Source: Marinibaculum pumilum
Lineage (GTDB): Bacteria; Pseudomonadota; Alphaproteobacteria; Ferrovibrionales; Ferrovibrionaceae
Direction of reading: 5' to 3'
Assembly (NCBI RefSeq): GCF_042646425.1
Contig: NZ_JBHRTR010000028.1
Location: 558,001-622,000, forward strand
DNA length: 64,000 bases
This document shows positions 33,354 to 41,962 of this stretch, in pieces. The notes beneath the pieces were generated by a model that saw nothing but the letters and a program-made list of their open reading frames with translations, had not been told where the DNA came from and made no database searches. Made by a program: the position numbers and the translations under genes. Positions within the stretch are counted from its first letter, which is position 1. Every line of letters begins with the position of its first letter.

Positions 33354-34031
33354 TCAGGCGTCCTTCAGCTTCTGTGCCGCTTCCTCGACGGCCTCCTCCG
33401 CCTCGTGCGAGGCGACCAGGCTGTCGAGCCGGCCCCGCCAGAGTGCGACGAAGGCCTGGACATAGCGGTACAGCAGCAGGGCCATGGCCAGCGGCAGGAC
33501 GAAATAGGGCAGCAGGCGCGGAATCTTCTCGTATTCCTCACCTTCGTTGAAGACGTCCTGGATCCAGTCGAGCGGGTGCAGGCCGAACAGCTCCGGCATC
33601 GGGGTGTCCTGCGTCTCGTACCAGCCCTTGGCCCGGAACTTCTCCTCGAAGCCGAGGGGAAACCAGCGGCCCTCCGTGGCCGGCAGGTTGGCGAAGTTCG
33701 CCCAGTAGTCCCAGGACCCCTTCAGCAGCAGCAGCGCGTAAAGGATGCAGCACAGGGCGGCAAAGAGGCCGAACTGACGGCGGCGCGGCGGCGCCAGGGC
33801 CAGGAGCACGGCATCGACACCCAGATGGGACTTGGTCTTCACCGCATAGGCGGCGCCGATCAGCACCATCCAGCCGAACAGGAAGACGGTGACTTCCAGG
33901 CCCCAAAGGATGCCGGTGTTGAGGATGTAGCGGGCGACCACGTTGGCGAAGGTGATGACCGTCATCAGGCCCAGGAGCACCGCGACGAAGTTCTCCTGGA
34001 AACGGTCGAAGGCCGTTCGAGGCTCGTGCAT
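33354..34031 (-). CDS. TRAP transporter small permease (DctQ family), system 3
   Basis: A 225-residue protein, longer than the usual 160-180. Two N-terminal hydrophobic segments (FVAVLLGLMTVITFANVVAR, FLFGWMVLIGAAYAV) are followed by SHLGVDAVL, typical of DctQ. A polar insert of about 60 residues (about 110-165) precedes the last segment (PYFVLPLAMALLLYRYVQAF), and a charged tail closes the protein. This long form is seen in C4-dicarboxylate-like systems. The ATG at 34031 follows GGGGGGAGAGG. Confidence 0.9.
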   Translation of the reverse strand: MHEPRTAFDRFQENFVAVLLGLMTVITFANVVARYILNTGILWGLEVTVFLFGWMVLIGAAYAVKTKSHLGVDAVLLALAPPRRRQFGLFAALCCILYALLLLKGSWDYWANFANLPATEGRWFPLGFEEKFRAKGWYETQDTPMPELFGLHPLDWIQDVFNEGEEYEKIPRLLPYFVLPLAMALLLYRYVQAFVALWRGRLDSLVASHEAEEAVEEAAQKLKDA

Positions 34032-34109
34032 GCCGATCCTCTCCCCCCGCGCGTTCTTTATATCGCTGTCCGGCTTCTATGGCCGTCCGGGCCCGTAGCC
34101 CCGGTGCGC

Positions 34110-34137
34110 TGCGCGGCCCGGAGCACCGGGCCGCGCA
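34110..34137 (-). other. Perfect 12-bp hairpin between dctP and dctQ of TRAP system 3
   Basis: TGCGCGGCCCGG (34110-34121) pairs perfectly with CCGGGCCGCGCA (34126-34137) around a 4-base loop. It lies 21 bases after the dctP stop in the 127-base gap before dctQ. No U-run follows. It matches the position of the hairpins after phnD and after dctP of system 1. Confidence 0.55.
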
Positions 34138-34158
34138 GGCATCACGACCGAAAGCCGG

Positions 34159-35166
34159 TCAGTTGGTCATCTGGTTGGCGGACTGGGCAGCGGCGATATT
34201 GTCCGCCCCGACATCGTCGGCGAACTTGTCCCAGACCGGCTTCATCGCCTTGACCCAGGCGGCGCGCTGTTCGGGGGTCAGGGTCCGGACCACGCCGCCC
34301 GCATCGATGACCGACTGCTTGGCGGCGGCATTGACGGCCGTGGATTCCTTGTTCCGGGCCTCCGTCACCTCGGCGACGATGGTCAGGAACTGGTCGCGTA
34401 CCGCCGGATCGAGACTGTCGAGCCAGTCGACCGAGGTGACCAGCAGATAGTCGATGATGCCGTGGTTGGTCTCGGTAATGCCGTCCTGCACCTCGAAGAA
34501 CTTCTTGCCGTAGATGTTCGACCAGGTGTTCTCCTGCCCGTCGACCACGCCCTGCTGCAGGGCGCCGTAGACCTCCGAGAAGGCCATCGCCTGCGGCGTG
34601 CCGCCCAGCGCTTCCATCTGGGCTGCCAGCACGTCGGAGGACTGGACGCGGAACTTCAGCCCCTGGGCGTCGGTCGGCAGCAGCAGCGGTTTGTTGGCCG
34701 ACATCTGCTTCATGCCGTTATGCCAGTAGGCCAGTCCCTGCAGGCCGCGGCGCTGCATGCTGTCCAGCATGGCCTGGCCCGCGTCGGAGGCCTGGAAGGC
34801 CTCGACCGCGTTGATGTCCTTGAACATGAACGGCAGGTCGAAGATGCGGAACTGCTTGGTGAACTTCTCGAACTTCGACAGCGACGGCGCGGCAAGCTGG
34901 ACATCGCCCTGCAGCATCGCCTCCAGCACCTTGTTGTCGTCATACAGGGTGGAGTTCGGGAAGACCTCCATGCAGGCCTTGCCGTTCATCTCCGTATTGA
35001 CCCGCTCCGCAAGCAGGGTGGCGGCGATCCCCTTGGGATGCTTGTCGGTGTTGGTGACGTGGCTGAACTTGATGACGGTCTCGCCCTCGTCGCATTGTGC
35101 CATCGCGGCGCCTGCCGACAGGCCGATGGCCGCAACGGCCGTGAGGCAAAGAATTCCGAACCGCAT
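34159..35166 (-). CDS. TRAP transporter substrate-binding protein (DctP family), system 3
   Basis: A 335-residue periplasmic protein with a signal peptide (LCLTAVAAIGLSAGAAMA). DctP features: IKFSHVTNTDKHPKGIAATL, FPNSTLYDDNKVLEAMLQGD, GLKFRVQSSDVLAAQMEALG (ligand Arg region) and VYGALQQGVVDGQENTWSNI. These segments are close to the C4-dicarboxylate-binding DctP branch, so succinate, malate or fumarate are good candidates for the ligand. The ATG at 35166 follows GGGAGGAT. It is the first gene of the operon; the 243 bases upstream hold a short tandem repeat. Confidence 0.92.
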   Translation of the reverse strand: MRFGILCLTAVAAIGLSAGAAMAQCDEGETVIKFSHVTNTDKHPKGIAATLLAERVNTEMNGKACMEVFPNSTLYDDNKVLEAMLQGDVQLAAPSLSKFEKFTKQFRIFDLPFMFKDINAVEAFQASDAGQAMLDSMQRRGLQGLAYWHNGMKQMSANKPLLLPTDAQGLKFRVQSSDVLAAQMEALGGTPQAMAFSEVYGALQQGVVDGQENTWSNIYGKKFFEVQDGITETNHGIIDYLLVTSVDWLDSLDPAVRDQFLTIVAEVTEARNKESTAVNAAAKQSVIDAGGVVRTLTPEQRAAWVKAMKPVWDKFADDVGADNIAAAQSANQMTN

Positions 35167-35219
35167 TTTCGATCCTCCCTGAAGGTTGCCGGCACTTCTG
35201 TTCTGCCGTCATGCCCCCT

Positions 35220-35264
35220 ACCGCTTTCGCGGCCACCGCCTTCGCGGCTGCCGCTGTCGCGGCC
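35220..35264. repeat. Three imperfect 15-base tandem repeats upstream of dctP (system 3)
   Basis: ACCGCTTTCGCGGCC, ACCGCCTTCGCGGCT and GCCGCTGTCGCGGCC follow directly one after another at 35220-35264. Each unit contains an imperfect inverted element. They lie 54 bases upstream of the dctP start and could be an operator array or a chance GC-rich repeat. Confidence 0.5.
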
Positions 35265-35409
35265 GGCAATCGCGGCTTGCCAAGCCGCCCGGCACCGCAT
35301 GGCCCGGGCGTTGCCTCGTAGAGTGACGTGAATCCGCGGTCAGGCCAAGCGGATTGGCATGGCTGCCTTCAGCGGATTGCATGGGCAGGGGCGGAAATGC
35401 GTGGCCGGC

Positions 35410-36099
35410 TCAGTCGACCGGATCGTCTTCCTCTGCCAGCAGGGCGCCGTGCAGCGGGCCGCTATCCATCAGGTCGGCGAGGGTGTGCAGCGCCGAAACG
35501 AGGCGGAGCTGCGCCGCGTCATCCATGGCGGAGAAGGCCGCCAGGAAGCCGTCATGCATCAGCGGCGGCGCCTGGGACAGGACCTCGCCGCCGCGCGCGG
35601 TCAGTTCGGTCAGCACGATGCGGCGGTCTTCGGGCTTGCGGGTGCGGCGGACCAGGCCCCGTCCCTCCAGCCGATCCAGGACCGTCGTCACGGTCGGCGC
35701 ACTGAGCGAAATCTCCGCCGCCAGACCGCCGGTACTCAGGGCGCCGCGGTCGTGCAGGCTCTGCAGGATCACGATCTGCGGGATCGTCAGGCCGCTGGCC
35801 CGGGTGACCCGCTTGGACTGCACATCGACGGCGCGCGTGATGCGCCGGATGGCACGCATCAGGTCGGCGCTCAGGCCGGCCAGGTCGGCACCGTCGTACA
35901 CGGTCCCTGTGGACGCTGCGCCGGCATGCGGCTGGCTTTTCGCCGCCGCGGTGGAACGACTGGCCGGACCGACCGTTCCATTTCCTGCAACCGGAAGCGC
36001 TCCGTCCGCATCATCCGACCCGCCGTCCGGTCTGCGTCGGCGCGTCCCGGCCGGACCGCCGTTGCGGCGTCGGCCGCCATCGATACCGCGTTCCACCAT
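35410..36099 (-). CDS. MarR family regulator, EctR/CosR-like
   Basis: A MarR-type regulator, 229 residues from the ATG at 36099. The winged helix-turn-helix runs from about residue 75 to 190: VDVQSKRVTRASGLTIPQIV, STGGLAAEISLSAPTVTTVL, then the wing LVRRTRKPEDRRIVL. These segments resemble the EctR1/CosR regulators of compatible-solute genes. The first 65 residues are a low-complexity Gly/Arg/Ala stretch; a GTG at codon 67 would give a more usual length of 163, so the start is uncertain. It is divergent from asnO with a strong palindrome between them. It probably represses the osmolyte genes and itself; this is an inference. Confidence 0.87.
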   Translation of the reverse strand: MVERGIDGGRRRNGGPAGTRRRRPDGGSDDADGALPVAGNGTVGPASRSTAAAKSQPHAGAASTGTVYDGADLAGLSADLMRAIRRITRAVDVQSKRVTRASGLTIPQIVILQSLHDRGALSTGGLAAEISLSAPTVTTVLDRLEGRGLVRRTRKPEDRRIVLTELTARGGEVLSQAPPLMHDGFLAAFSAMDDAAQLRLVSALHTLADLMDSGPLHGALLAEEDDPVD

Positions 36100-36117
36100 G
36101 TTCCGTCCCAGAAATGA

Positions 36118-36144
36118 TTAGAGGTCAAACAATTTGACATCTAA
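36118..36144. promoter_or_regulatory. 27-bp palindrome with embedded -35 element (candidate MarR operator)
   Basis: Arms TTAGAGGTCAAA (36118-36129) and TTTGACATCTAA (36133-36144), separated by CAA, match at 11 of 12 positions. The right arm contains a perfect TTGACA -35 element on the plus strand (36134-36139), and the left arm gives TTGACC on the minus strand. A weak -10 (TACCTA, 36157-36162) follows at 17 bases on the plus side. It lies 18 bases before the marR start and 178 bases before asnO. Confidence 0.7.
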
Positions 36145-36322
36145 CCGATGGCTTCTTACCTAGAGTCGGACGGTCCGGAGTTCAACCGGAAGAGATGGAA
36201 TTCGCGACGATCCCGCAGGCCTCGGGCGCCGCGGCTGAGGCCGTGCCACTGCGGGTGGCGCGCCCTGCCGTGCAGCCGGTGGGAGGCATGCCGGATCGCG
36301 CAGTCAGGGATAGAGGGAGCAT

Positions 36323-38095
36323 ATGTGCGGCATTGCGGGTGAGGTTCGCTTCGACGACGGCCCCGCCTCGGCAGAGGCGGTGGCAGCGATGGCGGAGGTC
36401 CAGGTTCCGCGCGGCCCGGACGGCTCCGGCCTGATCGCCCGCGGCCGCGTGGCGTTCGGCCATCGGCGCCTGAAGATCATCGATCTGTCGGACCGCGCGG
36501 AGCAGCCGATGGCCGATCCGGCGCTCGGCCTGACCGTGGTCTTCAACGGCTGCATCTACAACTACAAGGAGCTGAAGGCGGAGCTGGAGCAGCTCGGCTA
36601 TGTCTTCTTCTCCAACGGCGATACCGAGGTGGTGCTGAAGGCCTGGCATGCCTGGGGCCGGGATTTCCCCAACCGGCTGCACGGCATGTTCGCCTTCGCG
36701 ATCCACGAGCGCGAGAGCGGGCGCGTCGTGCTGGGCCGCGACCGCTTCGGGATCAAGCCGCTCTACCTGTCCGCCGGGGCGAAGCGGCTGCGCTTTGCCT
36801 CTTCGCTGCCGGCGATCCTGGCGGCGGGTGGTGTCGACACCGGCATCGATCCGGTTGCCCTCCACCACTACATGAGCTTCCACGCCGTGGTGCCGCCGCC
36901 GCACACCATCCTGAAGGGTGTGCGCAAGCTGCCGCCGGCGACATTGCGGATCTACGAGACCGACGGCCACTGCGCCGACCATGTCTATTGGGACCTGCCT
37001 TTCGAACGCCGGGCGGAGGATGTCGGCCTGAGCGACGGCGAATGGGCGGACCGGCTGGAGGCGGCGCTGCGGCTCGCCGTCTCGCGCCGCATGGTCGCCG
37101 ACGTGCCGGTCGGCGTGCTGCTGTCGGGCGGGGTGGACTCCAGCCTGGTGGTGGCCCTGCTGCATACCGAGGGGCAGAAGGGGCTGAAGACCTTCTCCAT
37201 CGGCTTCGAGGATGCCGGCGGCGAGGAAGGCAACGAGTTCCGCTATTCCGACATGGTGGCGGCGCATTACGGCACCGACCACAAGCAGATCTTCGTGCCG
37301 CAGGACGACCTGATGGAAGCCCTGCCGCCGACCATCGCGGCGATGTCGGAGCCGATGGTGTCCTACGACAATGTCGCCTTCTACCTGCTCTCGCGCGAGG
37401 TGTCCCGCCACGTCAAGGTGGTGCAGTCCGGCCAGGGCGCGGACGAGATCTTCGGCGGCTATCACTGGTATCCGCCGCTGGCGAACAGCAACGACGTGGT
37501 CGGCGACTATGCCCGGGTGTTCTTCGACCGCGACCACGCGCGGATGGCGCAGCACCTGTCGGCCGATTATGTGGCGGAGGATTACAGCCGCGACTTCGTC
37601 GCCGCCCATCTGGGCGCACCCGGCGCGGCGACCCCGGTGGACCGGGCGCTGCGCCTGGACAGCCGGATCATGCTGGTCGACGATCCGGTGAAACGGGTCG
37701 ACAACATGACGATGGCGCACGGGCTGGAGGCGCGGGTGCCGTTCCTCGACCATGAGCTGGTGGAGCTGGCGGCCAGCATCCCGCCGGAGCAGAAGCTGCG
37801 GGACGAGGGCAAGGGCATCCTGAAGGATGTCGCGCGGCGCCTGATCCCGTCGGAGGTGATCGACCGGCCGAAGGGCTATTTCCCGGTGCCGGCACTGAAA
37901 TACCTGGACGGGCCCTACCTGGACATGGTGCGGGACGCATTGACCGGTTCCGCCGCCCGCGGCCGGGGGCTGTTCCGCAAGGACTATCTGGAGACATTGT
38001 TCGCCGACCCGAAGGCACATATCACGCCGCTGCGCGGGTCCGAGCTGTGGCAGGTCGGGCTGCTGGAGTTGTGGCTGCAGAGCCACGGCATCTAG
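36323..38095 (+). CDS. asnO: N-acetylglutaminylglutamine amidotransferase (NAGGN synthesis)
   Basis: A 590-residue asparagine-synthetase-like enzyme. The N-terminal glutaminase domain starts with the nucleophile Cys2 (MCGIAGEV), with RGPDGSGL and FNGCIYNYKELK following. The synthetase domain has the ATP pyrophosphatase loop GVLLSGGVDSSLVVALLH at about residue 268. The sequence and the partner genes match the branch that amidates N-acetylglutaminylglutamine to the dipeptide osmolyte NAGGN. The ATG follows GAGGGAG. It is the first gene of the asnO-ngg-M42 operon. Family knowledge: NAGGN accumulates under high salt in rhizobia, pseudomonads and others. Confidence 0.93.
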   Translation: MCGIAGEVRFDDGPASAEAVAAMAEVQVPRGPDGSGLIARGRVAFGHRRLKIIDLSDRAEQPMADPALGLTVVFNGCIYNYKELKAELEQLGYVFFSNGDTEVVLKAWHAWGRDFPNRLHGMFAFAIHERESGRVVLGRDRFGIKPLYLSAGAKRLRFASSLPAILAAGGVDTGIDPVALHHYMSFHAVVPPPHTILKGVRKLPPATLRIYETDGHCADHVYWDLPFERRAEDVGLSDGEWADRLEAALRLAVSRRMVADVPVGVLLSGGVDSSLVVALLHTEGQKGLKTFSIGFEDAGGEEGNEFRYSDMVAAHYGTDHKQIFVPQDDLMEALPPTIAAMSEPMVSYDNVAFYLLSREVSRHVKVVQSGQGADEIFGGYHWYPPLANSNDVVGDYARVFFDRDHARMAQHLSADYVAEDYSRDFVAAHLGAPGAATPVDRALRLDSRIMLVDDPVKRVDNMTMAHGLEARVPFLDHELVELAASIPPEQKLRDEGKGILKDVARRLIPSEVIDRPKGYFPVPALKYLDGPYLDMVRDALTGSAARGRGLFRKDYLETLFADPKAHITPLRGSELWQVGLLELWLQSHGI

Positions 38096-38156
38096 GCTTG
38101 CCGGTGAAGAAGGACGCAGGACGCGCGCGCGCAGGGTTGCAGGGACGGCGAGGCGG

Positions 38157-39959
38157 ATGACCAAGGACCGGGAAAGCAGGGAACGGCCGGGCGAACGCAA
38201 CCGCTCGGCCACCAACTACCGGCGGCGGATGCAGCGGCTGCGGGCGGAGGCACGGATCGCCCAGCAGCCGGCGACCCGCGGCGGGGACGAGGTTCCCGCC
38301 CACAACGCCACGGTGGATTGCGGCTGGGGCCGGGTGCTGTTCGGCCAGACCTTCGAGGATCCGAAGGAACTGGTCGCCGCGCTGCGCGACGAACGGGCGG
38401 AGCGGCGCGACATCGCCTTCTACGTGCGCGACCCGCATGTCGTGGTCGCGCATGCGCCGCAGGAGGTCTTCCTCGATCCGTCGAACACCTACCGGCTGGA
38501 ACTGCCGCGCTACCGCCCCGCCCAGGTGCAGCCGCGCGGCTTCACGATCCGGCGGCTGAGCGATCCGGCCGACCCGGAGGCGGTGAACCGGATCTATGCC
38601 GCACGCAACATGGTGGCGGTGCCGCCCGAATTCCTGTGGGGCAATCGGGACAGCCGGAAGATCACGGTGTTCCTGGCGGAGGACGAGATCACCGGCCAGG
38701 TGGTCGGCACGGTGACCGGCATCGATCATCGCCAGGCGTTCGGCGATCCGGACGGCGGCTCCTCGCTGTGGTGCCTGGCGGTCGACCCGCAGGCGGTGCA
38801 GCCCGGCATCGGCGAGGCGCTGGTGCGCCGGCTGGCGGAGCATTTCGCGGCCCGCGGCGCGCAGTTCATGGACCTGTCGGTGATGCACGACAATGCGCAG
38901 GCGATCGCGCTGTACGAGCGGATCGGCTTCGTACGGGTGCCGGTCTTCGCCGTGAAGCGCAAGAACCCGATCAACGAGGCGCTGTTCACCGGGCCGGTCC
39001 CGGTCGAGGCGCTGAACCCCTATGCCAAGATCATCGTCGACGAGGCGCGCCGGCGCGGCATCGCGGTGGAGATCATCGACGCCCCGAACGGCTATTTCCG
39101 CCTCTCCCATGGCGGCCGCATGGTGATGTGCCGGGAGGCGCTGTGCGAACTGACGACGGCTGTCGCGGTCAGCATCTGCGACGACAAGACGGTCACCCGC
39201 GGCTTCGTCGAGCGGGCCGGCATCCTGGTGCCCCGCCAGGTTGATGCCGATGACGCGGACGGGCTGGCGGAGCTGCTGAAGGACGGCGGCTCCGTGGTGG
39301 TGAAGCCCGCGCGCGGCGAGCAGGGCCGCGGCATCACCGTCGACGTGAAGGGCGAGGCGGCGGTGGAGCGGGCGATCGAGGATGCCCGCCGGCACTGCGA
39401 GCATGTCATCGTCGAGGAGTTCGTGCGCGGCCAGGACCTGCGGCTGGTGGTGATCGATTACAAGGTCGTGGCCGCGGCCACCCGCCTGCCGCCGCGGGTG
39501 GTCGGCAATGGCCGGCACACGGTCGCGGAACTGATCGCGCGGCAGTCCCGCCGCCGCGAGAAGGCGACCGGCGGCGAGTCCCACATCCCGCAGGACGAGG
39601 AGACGGAGCGCTGCGTCGTCGAGTCCGGCCATGCGATGGACGAGGTGCTGGGAGAAGGGGTGGAGGTCACGGTCCGGCGCACCGCGAACCTGCATACCGG
39701 CGGCACCATCCACGACGTCACCGACCATGTGCACAGCGTGCTGGTCGACGCGGCGATCAAGGCGGCGCGGGCGATCAACATTCCCGTCGTGGGCATCGAC
39801 CTGATCGTGCCCAACCCGCAATCGCCGAACTATGTCTTCATCGAGGCGAACGAACGGCCCGGCCTCGCCAACCACGAGCCGCAACCGACGGCGCAGCGGT
39901 TTGTCGACCTGCTGTTCCCGCTGTCGCTGCCGGCGTCGGTGCGGGAGAGCGCCGCCTGA
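38157..39959 (+). CDS. ngg: N-acetylglutaminylglutamine synthetase (GNAT plus ATP-grasp)
   Basis: A 600-residue two-domain enzyme. A GNAT acetyltransferase domain lies at about residues 125-285 (FTIRRLSDPADPEAVNRIYA, LDLSVMHDNAQAIALYERIG-like end). A cyanophycin-synthetase-like ATP-grasp domain follows from about residue 290 to 595 (GGSVVVKPARGEQGRGITVD, VPNPQSPNYVFIEANERPGL). Together they acetylate glutamine and join it to a second glutamine. Both domains appear complete. It starts 61 bases after asnO and ends 30 bases before the M42 peptidase, which makes the standard three-gene NAGGN operon. Confidence 0.93.
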   Translation: MTKDRESRERPGERNRSATNYRRRMQRLRAEARIAQQPATRGGDEVPAHNATVDCGWGRVLFGQTFEDPKELVAALRDERAERRDIAFYVRDPHVVVAHAPQEVFLDPSNTYRLELPRYRPAQVQPRGFTIRRLSDPADPEAVNRIYAARNMVAVPPEFLWGNRDSRKITVFLAEDEITGQVVGTVTGIDHRQAFGDPDGGSSLWCLAVDPQAVQPGIGEALVRRLAEHFAARGAQFMDLSVMHDNAQAIALYERIGFVRVPVFAVKRKNPINEALFTGPVPVEALNPYAKIIVDEARRRGIAVEIIDAPNGYFRLSHGGRMVMCREALCELTTAVAVSICDDKTVTRGFVERAGILVPRQVDADDADGLAELLKDGGSVVVKPARGEQGRGITVDVKGEAAVERAIEDARRHCEHVIVEEFVRGQDLRLVVIDYKVVAAATRLPPRVVGNGRHTVAELIARQSRRREKATGGESHIPQDEETERCVVESGHAMDEVLGEGVEVTVRRTANLHTGGTIHDVTDHVHSVLVDAAIKAARAINIPVVGIDLIVPNPQSPNYVFIEANERPGLANHEPQPTAQRFVDLLFPLSLPASVRESAA

Positions 39960-39989
39960 GCGGCCGTCCGGCAATCGAAAGGGAGGAAG

Positions 39990-41165
39990 ATGACCCGCCT
40001 GGAAATCGATACCGACTATCTGGCCAAGCGGCTGAAGCATTTCCTGGAGATCCCGAGCCCCACGGGCTACACGGACAATGTCGTCCATGAGGCCTGCCGC
40101 GAACTGAAGCGGCTGGGCATCAAGTTCGAGATCACGCGGCGCGGCGCGATCCGCGCCCGCATCCCGGGGCGCAAGCAGAACCCGGCACGGGCGATCATCT
40201 CGCACCTGGACACACTGGGCGCGCAGGTGAAGTCCCTGAAGGACAATGGCCGGCTGGAACTGGTGCCGATCGGCCACTGGTCGGCCCGCTTCGCGGAGGG
40301 CGCGCGGGTCACGGTATTCTCGGAGGCCGGCACCTATCGCGGCACGATCCTGCCGCTGAAGGCGTCCGGCCATACTTTCGGCGACGAGATCGACGAGCTG
40401 CCGGTCGGCTGGCCCTATGTGGAGCTGCGCATCGACGCCCGCGCGCGCAGCCGCGCCGAGGTCGAGGCGCTGGGCATCGATATCGGCGACATCGTCGCGA
40501 TCGATCCACAGCCCGAGTTCCTGGACAACGGCTTCATCAATTCCCGCCACCTGGACGACAAGGCCGGCGTGTCGATCATGTTCGCCGCGATGGAAGCGAT
40601 GATGCGCGAGAAGGCGCATCCGCCGGTCGACATCTACTTCCTGTTCTCCACGGCTGAGGAAGTGGGCATCGGCGCTTCCGCGGTGCTGACACCGGATGTC
40701 GCGGCAATGGTATCCATCGACAATGGCACCACCGCGCCCGGCCAGAACAGCCAGGAATTCGGTGCCACCATCGCGATGGCCGACCAGACGGGACCGTTCG
40801 ACTGGCACCTGAACCGCAAGCTGGTGCAGCTCTGCCGCGACAACGACATCCGCTACCAGAAGGACGTGTTCCGCTACTACCGCTCGGATTCGGCCTCCGC
40901 CCTGGCCTCCGGCGCGGACATCCGGACCGCCCTGGTCGCCTTCGGCATCGACGCCAGCCACGGCTATGAACGCATCCACATGCATTCCCTGCGATCCATT
41001 TCCGAACTGGTGACGGCCTATGCGCTGAGCCCGGTGGAGATCGCACGCGACGCGGAGGATCTGGGCCCGGCCAAGGGCTTCACCCACCAGCCGACGCAGG
41101 AAGCGACGCAGCAATTGTCGCCGAAGGTGGAGATCTCCGAGGACGAGATGAACCCGGCGGAATAG
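39990..41165 (+). CDS. M42 family peptidase of the NAGGN osmoprotectant operon
   Basis: A 391-residue metallopeptidase of the M42 type. Metal-binding segments are visible: ARAIISHLDTLGAQVK (His and Asp), SRHLDDKAGV (bridging Asp), FSTAEEVGIGASAV (Glu base and Glu ligand) and ASHGYERIHMHS (last His). It belongs to the branch that always accompanies asnO and ngg. Its role is not established; degradation or turnover of NAGGN once salt stress ends is plausible. The ATG at 39990 follows GGGAGGAAG. Confidence 0.92.
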   Translation: MTRLEIDTDYLAKRLKHFLEIPSPTGYTDNVVHEACRELKRLGIKFEITRRGAIRARIPGRKQNPARAIISHLDTLGAQVKSLKDNGRLELVPIGHWSARFAEGARVTVFSEAGTYRGTILPLKASGHTFGDEIDELPVGWPYVELRIDARARSRAEVEALGIDIGDIVAIDPQPEFLDNGFINSRHLDDKAGVSIMFAAMEAMMREKAHPPVDIYFLFSTAEEVGIGASAVLTPDVAAMVSIDNGTTAPGQNSQEFGATIAMADQTGPFDWHLNRKLVQLCRDNDIRYQKDVFRYYRSDSASALASGADIRTALVAFGIDASHGYERIHMHSLRSISELVTAYALSPVEIARDAEDLGPAKGFTHQPTQEATQQLSPKVEISEDEMNPAE

Positions 41166-41210
41166 GCGACCCGGTCCGTTTCCGCTCATGTTGCACTGCC
41201 ACATAAAGCG

Positions 41211-41240
41211 ATGACCCTGCGGGCGGGCCTGTGCTAGCCT
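41211..41240 (+). promoter_or_regulatory. Candidate promoter of the parA gene
   Basis: ATGACC (41211-41216), an 18-base spacer and TAGCCT (41235-41240), 41 bases before the GTG start of parA. The form is common in GC-rich alphaproteobacteria. It overlaps the hairpin at 41215-41251. Confidence 0.4.
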
Positions 41241-41251
41241 GACCCGCAGGG
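41215..41251 (+). other. 9-bp inverted repeat after the NAGGN operon
   Basis: CCCTGCGGG (41215-41223) and CCCGCAGGG (41243-41251) are perfect arms around 19 bases. It starts 49 bases after the M42 stop. No U-run follows, so termination is uncertain; it could also be an operator over the parA promoter. Confidence 0.35.
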
Positions 41252-41281
41252 CGGCAGACTGGATGTTGGGGGCAGCAGGGC

Positions 41282-41938
41282 GTGGCGGCGCGGATCTACA
41301 CCATCGCACAGCGCAAGGGCGGGGCCGGCAAGACCACCCTGGCGATCCATCTGGCCACCAGCTGGGCCGCTTCCGGCAAGTCGGTCGCGCTGGTCGATAT
41401 CGACCCGCAGGGCAGCCTCGCCGCCTGGTCGCAGCTGCGCCAGTCCGCGGTGGCGGAAGGCCGGCTGAAGGGACGCGGCGCGAAGCTGGACGTGGCGGCC
41501 CTGTCGGGCTGGCGGACCGGCGGCGCCGTCGACCGGCTGCGCAACGCCCATGACGTCATCGTCATCGATTCCCCGCCGCATGCGGAGACGGATGCCAAGG
41601 TCGCGGTGCGCGCCGCAGACATGGTGCTGATCCCGGTGCAGCTGAACCCGCTCGACCTCTGGGCCTCCGATGCGACGGTGAAGCTGGCGGAGGCGGAGCG
41701 CAAGCCCTACCTGTTCGTGCTGAACCGGGTGCCGGCGCGCGGCCGGCTGGGGGACGAGATCCGCGCCGAGCTGGACCGCCGCAACTGGCCCTATGCGAAG
41801 CAGAGCCTGGGCAACCGCCAGGCCTTCGCCGCCAGCGTCAATGGCGGCATGGGCGTGGTGGAGGAAGCGGCAAGGTCGCGCGCCGCGGCAGAGGCCTCCG
41901 ACCTGTCGAAGGAGGTCTGGCGGCGCTTCCGCACCTGA
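41282..41938 (+). CDS. ParA family ATPase without a ParB partner
   Basis: A 218-residue ParA/Soj/MinD-type ATPase. The deviant Walker A is QRKGGAGKTT (Lys12 and Lys17), followed by ALVDIDPQGSLAAWSQL (switch I/Walker A' Asp) and VIVIDSPPHAETDAK (Walker B). The start is GTG at 41282, with a weak GGGGGCAG site; the protein begins right at the first strand, so it lacks the N-terminal helix-turn-helix of plasmid ParA. No parB or centromere-like repeat lies nearby, so it is more likely a positioning ATPase for a cellular cargo than a plasmid partition protein. Confidence 0.88.
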   Translation: MAARIYTIAQRKGGAGKTTLAIHLATSWAASGKSVALVDIDPQGSLAAWSQLRQSAVAEGRLKGRGAKLDVAALSGWRTGGAVDRLRNAHDVIVIDSPPHAETDAKVAVRAADMVLIPVQLNPLDLWASDATVKLAEAERKPYLFVLNRVPARGRLGDEIRAELDRRNWPYAKQSLGNRQAFAASVNGGMGVVEEAARSRAAAEASDLSKEVWRRFRT

Positions 41939-41962
41939 CCGGTCGGCACTCCGGAGGGGCCG

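Noticed and set aside
35220..35264. CRISPR-like repeats
   Set aside because: There are only three adjoining 15-base units and no spacers; no cas gene is present in the window.
38022..41309. A 1095-codon open frame on the minus strand under ngg and the M42 peptidase gene
   Set aside because: It is His/Arg/Gln-rich with no motif, lies wholly opposite three well-supported genes, and arises from the GC-rich codon pattern.
41282..41938. Plasmid partition system
   Set aside because: ParB, a centromere array and replication genes are all absent; the flanking genes are chromosomal in type.
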